Positions 1 through 7,845 of a stretch of 39,764 nt of DNA are shown here, one piece after another. This DNA is from a virus, in IMG/VR virus record IMGVR_UViG_3300035457_000024, positions 1-39,764 of that record. The stretch is one strand, 5' to 3'. Within the stretch, counting starts at the first letter, position 1. Every line of letters starts with the position of its first letter. The notes under the pieces are model-generated. The model was not told the DNA's origin. It ran no database searches and saw only the letters and a program-made list of their open reading frames with translations. The position numbers and the translations under genes were made by a program.

Positions 1-62
1 GTAGATTTTAGTTCTGCTAAATCATTATATCTTTCCTTAACTTTTTCAATAGTATTTAACAT
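1..62 (-). CDS. Prohead protease, 5' end only (duplicate)
   Basis: The ATG lies at 62-60 on the minus strand and the frame runs off the left edge. It is the same coding sequence as the first 62 bases of the complete gene at 38591-39703, repeated because the window ends overlap. It is not a second gene. Confidence 0.9.
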   Translation of the reverse strand, partial: MLNTIEKVKERYNDLAELKS

Positions 63-89
63 AAAAATTAATTCTAGACATTCACATAG

Positions 90-116
90 TACAAAAAAAA
101 TTGGTTACTGTATATT
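90..116 (-). repeat. Intergenic AGTAACCA element, copy A
   Basis: On the minus strand this reads ATATACAGTAACCA followed by a run of T and GTA. A copy with 26 of 27 matching bases lies at 5052-5078, and a shorter relative (GTAACCAATTT) lies at 2230-2240. Copy A sits just after the minor head gene stop and about 30 bases before the protease ATG, so it is in the 5' leader of the capsid genes. It could be a late promoter or operator, or an RNA-level signal. Function is inferred from position only. Confidence 0.6.
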
Positions 117-120
117 TATT

Positions 121-705
121 TTAAAACTGCGAAAAGCCTTTATTGATAGCTTCTTGAATATTTTTAAAAAAATATGGCTTACATCGACAATTTGGTTCTA
201 AACAAGGGTTTTTAATACTTCCTTTTTTCCAGAATTTACGATTACATAAAGCATGATAAGGCCTAACCTTTGGGTCTTCCATTGAAATTGACCCCATGTA
301 TAATAAATCAAAATCATCACTTAAAAGATAAACAGAAGCTTGGAAAATTGTAGTTGCAAGTATTTCGCTTATAGTATTAGTTCTTGACTCAATTACTGAA
401 TCATAATCTTTCTTGTCTTTGTTTTGTAACAGTCTTTCAGTTTCAGTATCTATTCCTGTATAATCTTTGGGGATTTCTACTAAATCAATTATATTTTGTG
501 AATATATAGAAGTATCTACCCCTTCCCAGCCAAATAAAGTTACAGCAACAAATAGATTAATATAATCAACTAAATTTGCTGGCATGGTGCCTACAGTATA
601 ATTGGTCCCATATTTACTATTAAAAGATTCTATAGCTGATTTAGCCACTATATTTGCTATGCTAACAAAACCTGCTTTGTTTAAGTATGTTTCAATTTTC
701 TGCAT
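121..705 (-). CDS. Minor head protein, phage head morphogenesis family
   Basis: This 194-residue protein ends in the hallmark C-terminal region of the SPP1 gp7/Mu gpF head morphogenesis family: a DPKVRPYHALCNRKFWKKG segment (about 143-161) followed by a proline, Cys and CRC-type cluster (PNCRCKP, about 170-176). Such proteins bind the portal or capsid interior and help head assembly or DNA ejection. The ATG overlaps the end of the portal gene by 14 bases, the classic portal-to-minor-head order. The protein is shorter than SPP1 gp7, which has a longer N-terminal half. The N-terminal 100 residues are helical and otherwise unassigned. Confidence 0.85.
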   Translation of the reverse strand: MQKIETYLNKAGFVSIANIVAKSAIESFNSKYGTNYTVGTMPANLVDYINLFVAVTLFGWEGVDTSIYSQNIIDLVEIPKDYTGIDTETERLLQNKDKKDYDSVIESRTNTISEILATTIFQASVYLLSDDFDLLYMGSISMEDPKVRPYHALCNRKFWKKGSIKNPCLEPNCRCKPYFFKNIQEAINKGFSQF

Positions 706-2218
706 AAATTTGTTTAGTTAGTGCTTTTTTAATTTTACTTTGTATCTTTAAGAAGCTATCACTTAATAAAAAGTCTGAAACAAAAAATTCTTGGTTATTT
801 TTAGTTATATTTTCTTTAGACTTAATATCTGGGGTGGCACTTCTATTATTTTGATTATTAGCATTTTGTGGATTATCGACAGGGCTAATAGTATTTTTTG
901 TGTCTATAGCTACAGTGTTTGGATCTACAACTGCTTTTCTTTTCAATCCTAAGTTTTCCAAGATATGATCTTCAATATCAAAAACACCAGGTAAAGCTTT
1001 TTCTGCTGTAATAAAATTATTAAATATTCGAGTGTTTTGCTCTCTAATAGTTAAATCTTCTTCAGAAGGGTCATAACCAAAGAAAACAGGTTCTTGTTCT
1101 GAATCATAGTCTGCAAAGACTAAACTCAAAAGATTTTCTAGAATTTTTTTAAAATAAATTTTGAGACTTTCAATGCTTAATTCTGTCAAATTTTCTCTAT
1201 TTTGTTCACTGGTACTATAATTTGTAGATTCAGTAAAACCTAGATTGCTAACTGCAACCCCAAAAGAAGCTGAAATTTCTTTATCACAAGCTATTATAAA
1301 GTTGATTGCGTCTAAATCTAAGTTACTTGCCCCAATTTTTTGTACACTAACAGGGACTCTTGAAACTATATCTTTATTTCTATTTTCAAGGCCTCGTGTG
1401 GCTTCAAGCTCTTGTGTCCATTTGCTAAACTGAGTCACTAAAGCATCAAGCATATTGACATCTTTAGCTAAAGAAAAGTCTGGCGAAATTAGTTTATTAA
1501 AATTCATACCATTTGCAAAAGAAGTTTCGGTAGAAATAAACATTTCCAGTTTTAGTTTCAAAGCTCGTGCAGCAACAATTGCTGGCGATGTGTAAAACAT
1601 ATAATCACCGTCTGGCCTAGATAATCCCAAATGCAAACAACTATCAGGTGAAATAGTTGTAATAACCTTTTGACTATTTTTGCTATCTAATATTTCATAT
1701 TTTTGAATTTTTCTTTGGTTTCTATCACCAAAAACTTTAACTCTTTGTATTCCTTCTGCAATAAATGGTTCCAAAACTAATTCAAGATTATTGTAACTTG
1801 TATTTTCTACACTAAAAGTTTCTTGACTTTTTCTAATAAAAAGCAAAGCATTACCACCACTTGCCCCAATTAAAGAATAAAAGATATCTTCTTTAAGATT
1901 ATCAAAACCTAAATCTTTAATAAATTGAGTGTAGTAATTTGATTTTTGTTTTCTGCCACCTATTTTCCAACCATGTTTAAAAAGCAAATTCTTAATAGTC
2001 TCAATCATTCTGAAAGGTACTGGGCTTGTAACTACTGTTTGTAGCAAAGCAGGAGAAATTCTATAATCAAGTACTCCTGTTGTTGAATCATTCCCTCTGT
2101 ATCCAAAATAACCAGTATTGAATAAAGATGACAACTGGCTATATTCAGTTTGCATTCTTTGATTTGTATCTACTACTTTAGTATTTCTACCTTTTTTTTT
2201 AACTCTTTTTCTTTGCAT
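692..2218 (-). CDS. Portal protein
   Basis: At 508 residues this has portal length. Its location between the terminase/adhesin region and the minor head gene supports the call, as do family-like segments: a basic N-terminus (MQRKRVKKKGR), an N-terminal domain with SPALLQTVVTSPVPFRMIE, a central segment ASFGVAVSNLGFTESTNYST followed by a long helix typical of the portal stem/crown region, and an Asn/Gln-rich tail. The portal forms the dodecameric ring at one capsid vertex, through which DNA is packaged and tails are joined. It resembles the DUF1073/DUF935-type portals more than HK97 portals, but I cannot name the subfamily. It ends in TGA, which overlaps the next gene, so TGA acts as a stop here. 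Confidence 0.8.
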   Translation of the reverse strand: MQRKRVKKKGRNTKVVDTNQRMQTEYSQLSSLFNTGYFGYRGNDSTTGVLDYRISPALLQTVVTSPVPFRMIETIKNLLFKHGWKIGGRKQKSNYYTQFIKDLGFDNLKEDIFYSLIGASGGNALLFIRKSQETFSVENTSYNNLELVLEPFIAEGIQRVKVFGDRNQRKIQKYEILDSKNSQKVITTISPDSCLHLGLSRPDGDYMFYTSPAIVAARALKLKLEMFISTETSFANGMNFNKLISPDFSLAKDVNMLDALVTQFSKWTQELEATRGLENRNKDIVSRVPVSVQKIGASNLDLDAINFIIACDKEISASFGVAVSNLGFTESTNYSTSEQNRENLTELSIESLKIYFKKILENLLSLVFADYDSEQEPVFFGYDPSEEDLTIREQNTRIFNNFITAEKALPGVFDIEDHILENLGLKRKAVVDPNTVAIDTKNTISPVDNPQNANNQNNRSATPDIKSKENITKNNQEFFVSDFLLSDSFLKIQSKIKKALTKQIYAEN

Positions 2219-2229
2219 ATTACTAAGTT

Positions 2230-2240
2230 ACTAAATTGGT
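2230..2240 (-). repeat. Partial AGTAACCA-type element upstream of portal
   Basis: In the short gap between the tailspike stop and the portal ATG the minus strand reads GTAACCAATTT, followed by AGTAACTTAGTA. The first part matches the core of the elements at 90-116 and 5052-5078; the second matches the iteron core near 21.4 kb. The match is short, so chance is possible. Confidence 0.35.
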
Positions 2241-2251
2241 TACATTTTGGC

Positions 2252-3715
2252 TTAAGTTTGAATAGTATTTGAAGTTTGAATTTCAGAAGGAGGCCTTACA
2301 GTCGAATTAAACCATGTTGTTGAATTTTGATTTACTCTTTGTAAGTTAGTTTGTGCTATATTCCGAGCAAAATATGAACTGGCTGGATAACCCCCAATCA
2401 CTCCAAAACTCATTCCATTTCTTACAAATTTATTATAGTTGTTATCATACAAGTTATTATACTTAACAATGTTATCAAATAATTTCCCTTCTGATTCAAT
2501 TGTAAAAGCAAAATTGGCATAACCCCCGCTAGAAGAAGTAGAATTATTAAATACTTCATTATAATAATAGTTATTGTTTCGACCTTCTTTCGCCAGACTT
2601 GCTGTTTGGATTATTCCATTTTTTTCGCAATTATAGACTCGGTTATGATGTACTGAAATATTTCTACCTCCATTGTTGTAAATGCCATTTCCACCACCAC
2701 CATTAGAAATGATTTTGCAATTTGAAATATCGTTGAAAGCAACTTGGCAAAGCTGATTGTAATAATTCTTGTTGTTCTGATAATCATTAAAGAAAACCCC
2801 ATTTCCGTTATAATTTTTGATTTTGTTGTTTAAAATGTTTAAATAGCCCCCGACGCAAGTTTGAGTCAAAGACAATTCAACACCTGCCCCAGTGTTTGAT
2901 TGAAACCCATTAATTGTGTTATTGATTACATAACAATTTGCTTGTGGAGAAAAATAGGCAATAGCAGAATCTCTTGCTTGCACGCTAGAATTAATGACAT
3001 TGCAGTTTTGAGCACCAGGCCCACCAAACGCAATTCCAGAACCGCAACTTGCACAATCAGTATAAATTCTTTCGCAATATATATCGCTGTAATTATAAGT
3101 TATACCATTTTCACCACTAGACGAAAAAACTGGTTCAAACCCCAAAGCAGAAGAGTCTAAATGGTCAAAACTTAAATCGATAAAGTTACTCTTTGAAGAG
3201 CCTTTGCTGTAGGCAAAAAAGCAACAACCGTTTTGTTGGTTGACTGTCCAACCAGCTGGTAATTGTCCGCTGAAAGTAAAACCCTCAAAATGAATAGCTT
3301 TAAAACCAGCAGTCCCAGCTTTTCCAGTGAAAGCTGGCTGATAAAACAAAAAAGTACTATCACAATTTACATCTTTAATAATTCTAGTATAGTTTTGTCC
3401 AAGCCCAACGATTTTCGTATTGTTTGGAACTAAAATTGAAGTGCTTGCCTCCAAAAAATAGCTATTTCTATTAGTTAGAAATATTGTGCCACCGTTAAAA
3501 CTTTCGCAATAATCCAAAGCTTTTTGTAAAGCAACTCCAAAAGCTTTCCCAGACTTTCCAACCCAAAAATTGGTTTCAGTTTTCTTGTTTTCATCTAATC
3601 CAACGCTACAAAAGCTATTATTCCATTCAACATTTTCAAATTTGTTTATGACAATAGTTTGGGCAGGTTGTAATACACCTGAAATATACCACGCTGGAAA
3701 ATTGAAAGTTGGCAT
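2252..3715 (-). CDS. Tailspike-like protein with right-handed beta-helix
   Basis: This 487-residue protein has the start of a pectate-lyase-3-type fold: FGVALQKALDYCES, then GGTIFLTN and NNTKIVGLGQNYTRI (about 58-118). A long stretch of parallel beta-helix (PbH1) coils rich in N-x-I, G-N-G and hydrophobic triplets follows to about residue 440. Such proteins are phage tailspikes or depolymerases that bind or cut surface polysaccharide. No catalytic residues can be assigned by eye. The gene directly abuts the LamG gene upstream and precedes the portal, so it belongs to an adhesin cassette placed inside the packaging/head module. The protein is Asn-, Gly- and Tyr-rich and notably rich in Cys for an extracellular protein. 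Confidence 0.75.
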   Translation of the reverse strand: MPTFNFPAWYISGVLQPAQTIVINKFENVEWNNSFCSVGLDENKKTETNFWVGKSGKAFGVALQKALDYCESFNGGTIFLTNRNSYFLEASTSILVPNNTKIVGLGQNYTRIIKDVNCDSTFLFYQPAFTGKAGTAGFKAIHFEGFTFSGQLPAGWTVNQQNGCCFFAYSKGSSKSNFIDLSFDHLDSSALGFEPVFSSSGENGITYNYSDIYCERIYTDCASCGSGIAFGGPGAQNCNVINSSVQARDSAIAYFSPQANCYVINNTINGFQSNTGAGVELSLTQTCVGGYLNILNNKIKNYNGNGVFFNDYQNNKNYYNQLCQVAFNDISNCKIISNGGGGNGIYNNGGRNISVHHNRVYNCEKNGIIQTASLAKEGRNNNYYYNEVFNNSTSSSGGYANFAFTIESEGKLFDNIVKYNNLYDNNYNKFVRNGMSFGVIGGYPASSYFARNIAQTNLQRVNQNSTTWFNSTVRPPSEIQTSNTIQT

Positions 3716-4414
3716 TTATAAACCCCATTTTGTTTTTAGATAATTCATGATACTGTTAATTTCTGTAGTGTTTAAAACCCTATTATAAATCAAAAGTTCT
3801 CCAAGCGAAAAATTGCACCATTCGGTTAAATTTGCGTTCACAGCGTCAAGTCTATTTCCAATGGTGATTGCCCCACCAGTTGCAGTGGTGCAAGCAGTCG
3901 TTCCAACTGAAGTTGCAGTAGTCGAGTTAATATACATGTTATTTGCAGTAGTCCCGTTGCTTACACAACCTAAAACTTCTTGCACACCTCCTGAAATTGC
4001 TCCGTCAGACATTGCACCAACCCCGCATTGCAGAACGTTTCTGTTTGCATTTATTCTGTAAGCAAAACCGTTTGTTGCGTTCCCATTGACAAACGCACTT
4101 TTTGTATTTCCTGTATTGGTAATAAGCTTATAAGCAATAAACCAACTATAAACACTTACAGAAGGGATAAAAGTACTAGATTTCATTATGTCGCTAGTAC
4201 CATTGAAAGTGAGACAGGGCTTGCCATTCAAGCCAGTTGCGGAATAGGTAGATGTGCCAGTTAAATTGTAGCCGTTGCCTGACAAATCGTTTTGGTTTGT
4301 TGAAGAGCTATTTTGAGTTATGTCATAGCCAGCAGACAAACCCGATACTGTCATCGGGAAATAAATTGTCTTTGCTACAGTACTGTAGCGAGCATAAAAT
4401 TGCTGTAAATTCAT
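3716..4414 (-). CDS. LamG/concanavalin-like lectin domain protein
   Basis: This 232-residue protein has the recognisable LamG-type jelly-roll pattern. It has DLSGNGYNLTG (about 43-53), a GLNGKPCLTFNGTSD strand pair, a SWFIAYKLI strand and the terminal motif ELLIYNRVLNTTEINSIMNY leading to a KTKWGL end, which is characteristic of phage and bacterial LamG_3 domains. It probably binds glycans on the host surface as part of a tail fibre or spike. It sits between the repeat protein (4417-5025) and the tailspike, separated by two bases or fewer, indicating one transcript and probably one appendage. No catalytic function is expected. Confidence 0.75.
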   Translation of the reverse strand: MNLQQFYARYSTVAKTIYFPMTVSGLSAGYDITQNSSSTNQNDLSGNGYNLTGTSTYSATGLNGKPCLTFNGTSDIMKSSTFIPSVSVYSWFIAYKLITNTGNTKSAFVNGNATNGFAYRINANRNVLQCGVGAMSDGAISGGVQEVLGCVSNGTTANNMYINSTTATSVGTTACTTATGGAITIGNRLDAVNANLTEWCNFSLGELLIYNRVLNTTEINSIMNYLKTKWGL

Positions 4415-4416
4415 AA

Positions 4417-5025
4417 TTAACCTCCAATGAATGAAATTAGTTGGCTACTTGCAGAAGCTATAGCATATATTGTAGATAAATCAGTGCCAGGTACAAAAAC
4501 AGCATCTCCAGCTTTTAAAATAAAGCCGGTGGAAGTTGTAACACTAGAACCCCCGATATAGACTGTGCTAGTGTTTGCAGAATCAGCTTTGACATATAAC
4601 CCCTGATAAAGTTGTACAGAACTACCTAAAGCTCCTCTAGTTGTGCCTACCGTCATTTGTCCATAACTTGCGAGTGGGGTTACAGTTAATTTTGCATTAA
4701 TACTTATTAAATTTGTATTTCCAGTAGTTTGATTTGCAGAAGTAGAAGCCCCACTTGGCAAAGGCAAAGTTTGGTCACTAGCTAAAACAACGGGTAAAGA
4801 ATTAGCACTTGCTTTTTGTCCAATAGCAGGGATTTTTGTATTTACTGCTGACAAAGTAGTTTCTGTCGCTACATCACTTGTGCTACCTGCAGAATTATTA
4901 ACATAAACTTCTGGTAAATATATTGCATTTCCTGCTCCGTCAATAGCTCCTATATCTTTAATTCTAATTACTTTTTTTGGACTTTGATCGACTGGTCCTG
5001 CAATTGGTTGATAAATATCTGCCAT
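4417..5025 (-). CDS. Tail-appendage structural protein
   Basis: The 202-residue protein contains a segment widespread in phage virion proteins, of the form ATETTLSAVNTKI then GQKASANSLPVVLASDQ (about 53-88). It is followed by a Ser/Thr/Gly-rich beta region ending in a hydrophobic strand. These segments occur in adhesin adaptors and appendage base proteins. It is the first gene of the adhesin cassette and follows the repeat element at 5052-5078, so it may be the base that carries the LamG and tailspike proteins. The exact role is inferred. Confidence 0.6.
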   Translation of the reverse strand: MADIYQPIAGPVDQSPKKVIRIKDIGAIDGAGNAIYLPEVYVNNSAGSTSDVATETTLSAVNTKIPAIGQKASANSLPVVLASDQTLPLPSGASTSANQTTGNTNLISINAKLTVTPLASYGQMTVGTTRGALGSSVQLYQGLYVKADSANTSTVYIGGSSVTTSTGFILKAGDAVFVPGTDLSTIYAIASASSQLISFIGG

Positions 5026-5051
5026 AAATTAGGGTTATTACAACCTAATAA

Positions 5052-5078
5052 TACAAAAAAAAATGGTTACTGTATATT
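5052..5078 (-). repeat. Intergenic AGTAACCA element, copy B
   Basis: This differs from copy A (90-116) at one base over 27. It covers the stop codon of the 5067-5324 gene and lies 27 bases before the ATG of the adhesin cassette. Just upstream on the minus strand is TATAAT (plus-strand 5077-5082 region) with TTGTAT about 18 bases further upstream, a fair sigma-70 promoter. This copy is therefore the best argument that the element marks a transcription start. Confidence 0.6.
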
Positions 5079-5324
5079 ATAGTTATTTTTAATTAGAATA
5101 TACAAATTTTTTTTAGTTGCAGAATAAGTTCTATTATAGTTAGAAGAAAATTCTTTGATTGTTTTTACAAAACCCCCATATTTCGATGTATTTTTTAAAT
5201 ACATTTTGAATAAAAGGTTTTTTTCTCTTTTACTCCAAGCGTTAATAATTGGGTTCTTATTCTTTATAACAATTATTCTATGATCAGTACTTACATATTT
5301 TGGCAAAGGAATATTACTATACAT
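5067..5324 (-). CDS. Small HTH/SANT-like protein of unknown function
   Basis: This 85-residue basic protein overlaps the end of the large terminase gene by 8 bases. The segment from about 28 to 80 (AWSKREKNLLFKMYLKN, then an F-V-K-T-I helix, then RTYSATKKNLYILIKN) has the spacing and aromatic/basic pattern of a Myb/SANT-type three-helix DNA-binding domain. This is a visual judgement. It may bind DNA in packaging or late regulation. I do not recognise a family. Confidence 0.5.
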   Translation of the reverse strand: MYSNIPLPKYVSTDHRIIVIKNKNPIINAWSKREKNLLFKMYLKNTSKYGGFVKTIKEFSSNYNRTYSATKKNLYILIKNNYNIQ

Positions 5325-6564
5325 AAATTGCAGATTTATTTAGTTTATTAAAAATATCATCTATAGATTGATTTTGAAAATTATCTAAAGCACCAGAAAG
5401 TCCATCAACAAAGTCATCGTTTATATTTTTTTGTGGGAAAGCCAATAGCTGATCCACAGCAATTGCAATTTGTGAGTGAAATTTTGGTAATAAAACTGAA
5501 TGACTTTTGAATTTGTCAAAGTTACCACTACTTAAAAAGTGTTTAACTTTGTCTCCTTGAAATTTAACCCCAGAAAAGTTGAAATGTTTGTTTTGCTCAC
5601 GACAAATCTTTTTAAAAAATTCTTCAAAGCCGTCGTTAGAAACTGCGTCATAGTTTCCTTTGATTATCTTTGGGTATCTTTCAAAGTAGCTAATTATTGT
5701 TTCTATTTGTTGCATCGGGGTCAATTTTTTTGTCAAAACAAAATCTATAATATAGAAAAATTTGTCAATCTTGTTTTGACCAATGATAACTAAAGCAAAG
5801 TAGTCAGAAGTAGTTTTGGCAGTGTGTGTTGTGTCAGCGTACAAATACAATTGGTCAAAGTTTTCAATTGATACATTGTCATAATATTTGATGTCATTTG
5901 GAGATAACAAACTATTTTCATATACATCAACAAATTCAGCAATATATTCTTGAGAATATAAATAAGAAGGGGTAGTTTGTTTTATATTGTCTAATATTTC
6001 TTGCGTGTACTCTGGGCTTTCAATAGCTGGAAAATGAAAATCTACCCAGTCAGGATTGTTTAAAGCAAGTTGACTCAGTTCAAAATATTTATGGCCTGTT
6101 TTGCCTTTTGGTGTACCAATGAAAAAAACTTGGGCATTCAAACCCATCGGGGCAATAGTGCGTTCCCAAAGTCCTTCTTTTTTTAAAATGATTCCAGCTT
6201 CGTTTAAAATTATAATATCATAACCAAAACCTTCAAGATTTTCTGGTCTTTCTGCTGAACCAAAGTCGATAATTGAACCATTTGCAAATGTTAATATTTG
6301 CTTTTGTTTATCATATTCTATGCTTTCCCAAATATCACCTAAAATTGGTTTAAAATATCTTTCAATGTATTTAGCAATATTACTTTGCACAGTATCAACC
6401 CAAAGACCTTTTGAATTTTGTTTTGTTAAAACAAATAAACAAATTTTTTGTACACCAGCAAATGTTTTGCCAACTCTTCTTCCAGCCCGGACTATTACAA
6501 ACTTCTTTTTAGATTCGAAAGCTGGTTTAATAAAATTGTAGAATATGAAATTACTTTGTTTCAT
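5317..6564 (-). CDS. terL: Terminase large subunit (TerL)
   Basis: The 415-residue protein has both TerL domains. The ATPase carries a Walker A motif VRAGRRVGKTF (25-35) and a Walker B strand DIIILNEAG (116-124) in which the usual Asp-Glu pair is Asn-Glu (N121, E122). A coupling motif follows around FIGTPKGKTGH (148-158). The C-terminal RNase H-like nuclease starts with LYLYADTTHTAKTTSDY (about 239-255), with its first metal-binding Asp. It cuts concatemers and pumps DNA through the portal. Its start overlaps the small terminase gene by 14 bases, as expected for a translationally coupled terminase pair. Length is normal for the family. Confidence 0.92.
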   Translation of the reverse strand: MKQSNFIFYNFIKPAFESKKKFVIVRAGRRVGKTFAGVQKICLFVLTKQNSKGLWVDTVQSNIAKYIERYFKPILGDIWESIEYDKQKQILTFANGSIIDFGSAERPENLEGFGYDIIILNEAGIILKKEGLWERTIAPMGLNAQVFFIGTPKGKTGHKYFELSQLALNNPDWVDFHFPAIESPEYTQEILDNIKQTTPSYLYSQEYIAEFVDVYENSLLSPNDIKYYDNVSIENFDQLYLYADTTHTAKTTSDYFALVIIGQNKIDKFFYIIDFVLTKKLTPMQQIETIISYFERYPKIIKGNYDAVSNDGFEEFFKKICREQNKHFNFSGVKFQGDKVKHFLSSGNFDKFKSHSVLLPKFHSQIAIAVDQLLAFPQKNINDDFVDGLSGALDNFQNQSIDDIFNKLNKSAIYV

Positions 6565-7066
6565 CTACATTTAAATTTGTGTTTATAATATATTGTTTTT
6601 CTGTATTCAAATTATCATTCTTACTTATAACGTTCGGTAATCCTCTTTCTAATCTAATAATCGGGTTCAAATCTTTTAGAATTAAGCCAGCTTTTTGTGC
6701 AGTTTTCAAAGCGGTCAAATAAGGCAAGGGATTATTTGCAATGTCTTGCTCCCTCATAACTTTTAAAATATCTTCTGCTAAACCTGCTGTAAATTCAACC
6801 ATTCCAAGATGTGCCTCGTGTAATCGTTTCTGAGCGACTTTCTCTCTTTCTAATATATCTATATCAGTTTTCTTAAAACTCTCGTCTAATAGTGGCTGTG
6901 CTTGTAATTTGGCTTCTTTTATGCGATTGTCAATAGTCTTTTCGCTGTTGGGAAAGTCAGGGTAAGTTTGGGTAAATCTTTTTTGTATTTCACCCGTAGT
7001 CAGCCCTTCGTTTAGCCAAATTTTGACTTGGTCTATTTGTTTTTGAATTGCGGGTTTGGTTTTCAT
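6551..7066 (-). CDS. terS: Terminase small subunit-like protein
   Basis: I take the ATG at 7066 (protein starting MKTKPAIQKQ), giving 171 residues; an upstream GTG at 7099 would add 11. The N-terminus has an HTH-like helix pair (IDQVKIWLNEGLTTGEIQKR), typical of the DNA-binding domain of small terminases. A long charged helix and the segment LPYLTALKTAQKAGLILKD follow, a plausible oligomerisation core. It directly precedes and overlaps TerL. Function as the DNA-recognition subunit is inferred from position, size and the HTH. Confidence 0.7.
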   Translation of the reverse strand: MKTKPAIQKQIDQVKIWLNEGLTTGEIQKRFTQTYPDFPNSEKTIDNRIKEAKLQAQPLLDESFKKTDIDILEREKVAQKRLHEAHLGMVEFTAGLAEDILKVMREQDIANNPLPYLTALKTAQKAGLILKDLNPIIRLERGLPNVISKNDNLNTEKQYIINTNLNVDETK

Positions 7067-7155
7067 AATGTTTTTGGAGCCTTGTAGTAGGATTTGCACC
7101 TCTTTTTCTTTTCTGGATTGAAAAGTGTTTTACTCATAAACTAACAAGGCAATAA

Positions 7156-7845
7156 TTACTTGTTTAATTGGTTTTGTCTTTCTGTCAATGTTATTTTTTG
7201 CCCTTTATACATTCCTGCTCCCATTTCGTCTATTTTGCTAAATGGTAAAATTGGCACGGTTATTTTGCAGGATTTGTCTATAAGGTAGATGTAGCGAAGT
7301 TGAAAGCCATCTAAATATTCAGAACTTAAAGGGATATTAGCTTTACCATTTTGTTTTAAAATACTTTTGCCTTTAGTAAAGGTCATTTTAGCTCTAATTT
7401 CTCCATTTTCTAGTTTTATTATCCCTGTATTCCTTTTTATATCCGTTAATACAAAACCGCTTGCCCTGTAAATAGCACCGTCTCCGCACTGTGTCCCGTC
7501 TGAATAGCTAAGAATCCATTTAATGTGTTCTGCATTCTTTTTAAGTAGTTTAACTGCTATACTAAAACACCTTGATTCACTGTTTTTAGGTAAGTAATCA
7601 TCAAAAGCCATTCTGTTTAATTCTAGCATTTCATTCCAGCTAGTATTTTTAACAAAATATAATACTTTATTTTTCATCATTGGACTCCCAAAACTCATAA
7701 CACCATGTAAAGTACCATCTAAAAAAGCCCCGAAATGCAATTTAGAGTTATTGACCACCTTGCCCGAATAATGCCATTTCTTAACAAAATCATTTGCGAC
7801 TTTTGAGGGTATAACCTTAACTATAATTTCTTTAGCCCTACCCAT
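7156..7845 (-). CDS. Mom-like DNA adenine modification protein (GNAT fold)
   Basis: This 229-residue protein carries the motif series of the Mom family, acyltransferase-like enzymes named for phage Mu Mom, which converts adenine in DNA to N6-carbamoylmethyladenine. Visible are KKWHYSGK (22-29), a hydrophobic strand with GAFLDGTLHGVMSFG (39-53), ELNRMAF (75-81), NSESRCFSIAVKLLKK (88-103), ILSYSDGTQ (111-119) and GAIYRASGF (123-131). The product likely shields phage DNA from host restriction enzymes. It overlaps the ParB-like gene by 8 bases, so the two are probably made together. Substrate and exact modification are not readable from sequence. Confidence 0.8.
   Translation of the reverse strand: MGRAKEIIVKVIPSKVANDFVKKWHYSGKVVNNSKLHFGAFLDGTLHGVMSFGSPMMKNKVLYFVKNTSWNEMLELNRMAFDDYLPKNSESRCFSIAVKLLKKNAEHIKWILSYSDGTQCGDGAIYRASGFVLTDIKRNTGIIKLENGEIRAKMTFTKGKSILKQNGKANIPLSSEYLDGFQLRYIYLIDKSCKITVPILPFSKIDEMGAGMYKGQKITLTERQNQLNK

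Larger units (their letters stand above)
1..123. repeat. Terminal direct repeat, left copy
   Basis: These 123 bases are identical to 39642-39764. The match covers the start of the prohead protease gene and its upstream region, so the contig closes into a circle of 39,641 bp. The overlap could be an assembly k-mer overlap of a circular or circularly permuted genome, or a true short terminal repeat; the sequence alone cannot decide. Confidence 0.95.

Noticed and set aside
2900-3160. Plus-strand ORF under the tailspike gene (and similar ORFs under structural genes)
   Set aside because: It lies opposite a clearly coding gene, has a Cys/Ile/Thr-rich shadow composition and lacks a start signal or neighbours on its strand.
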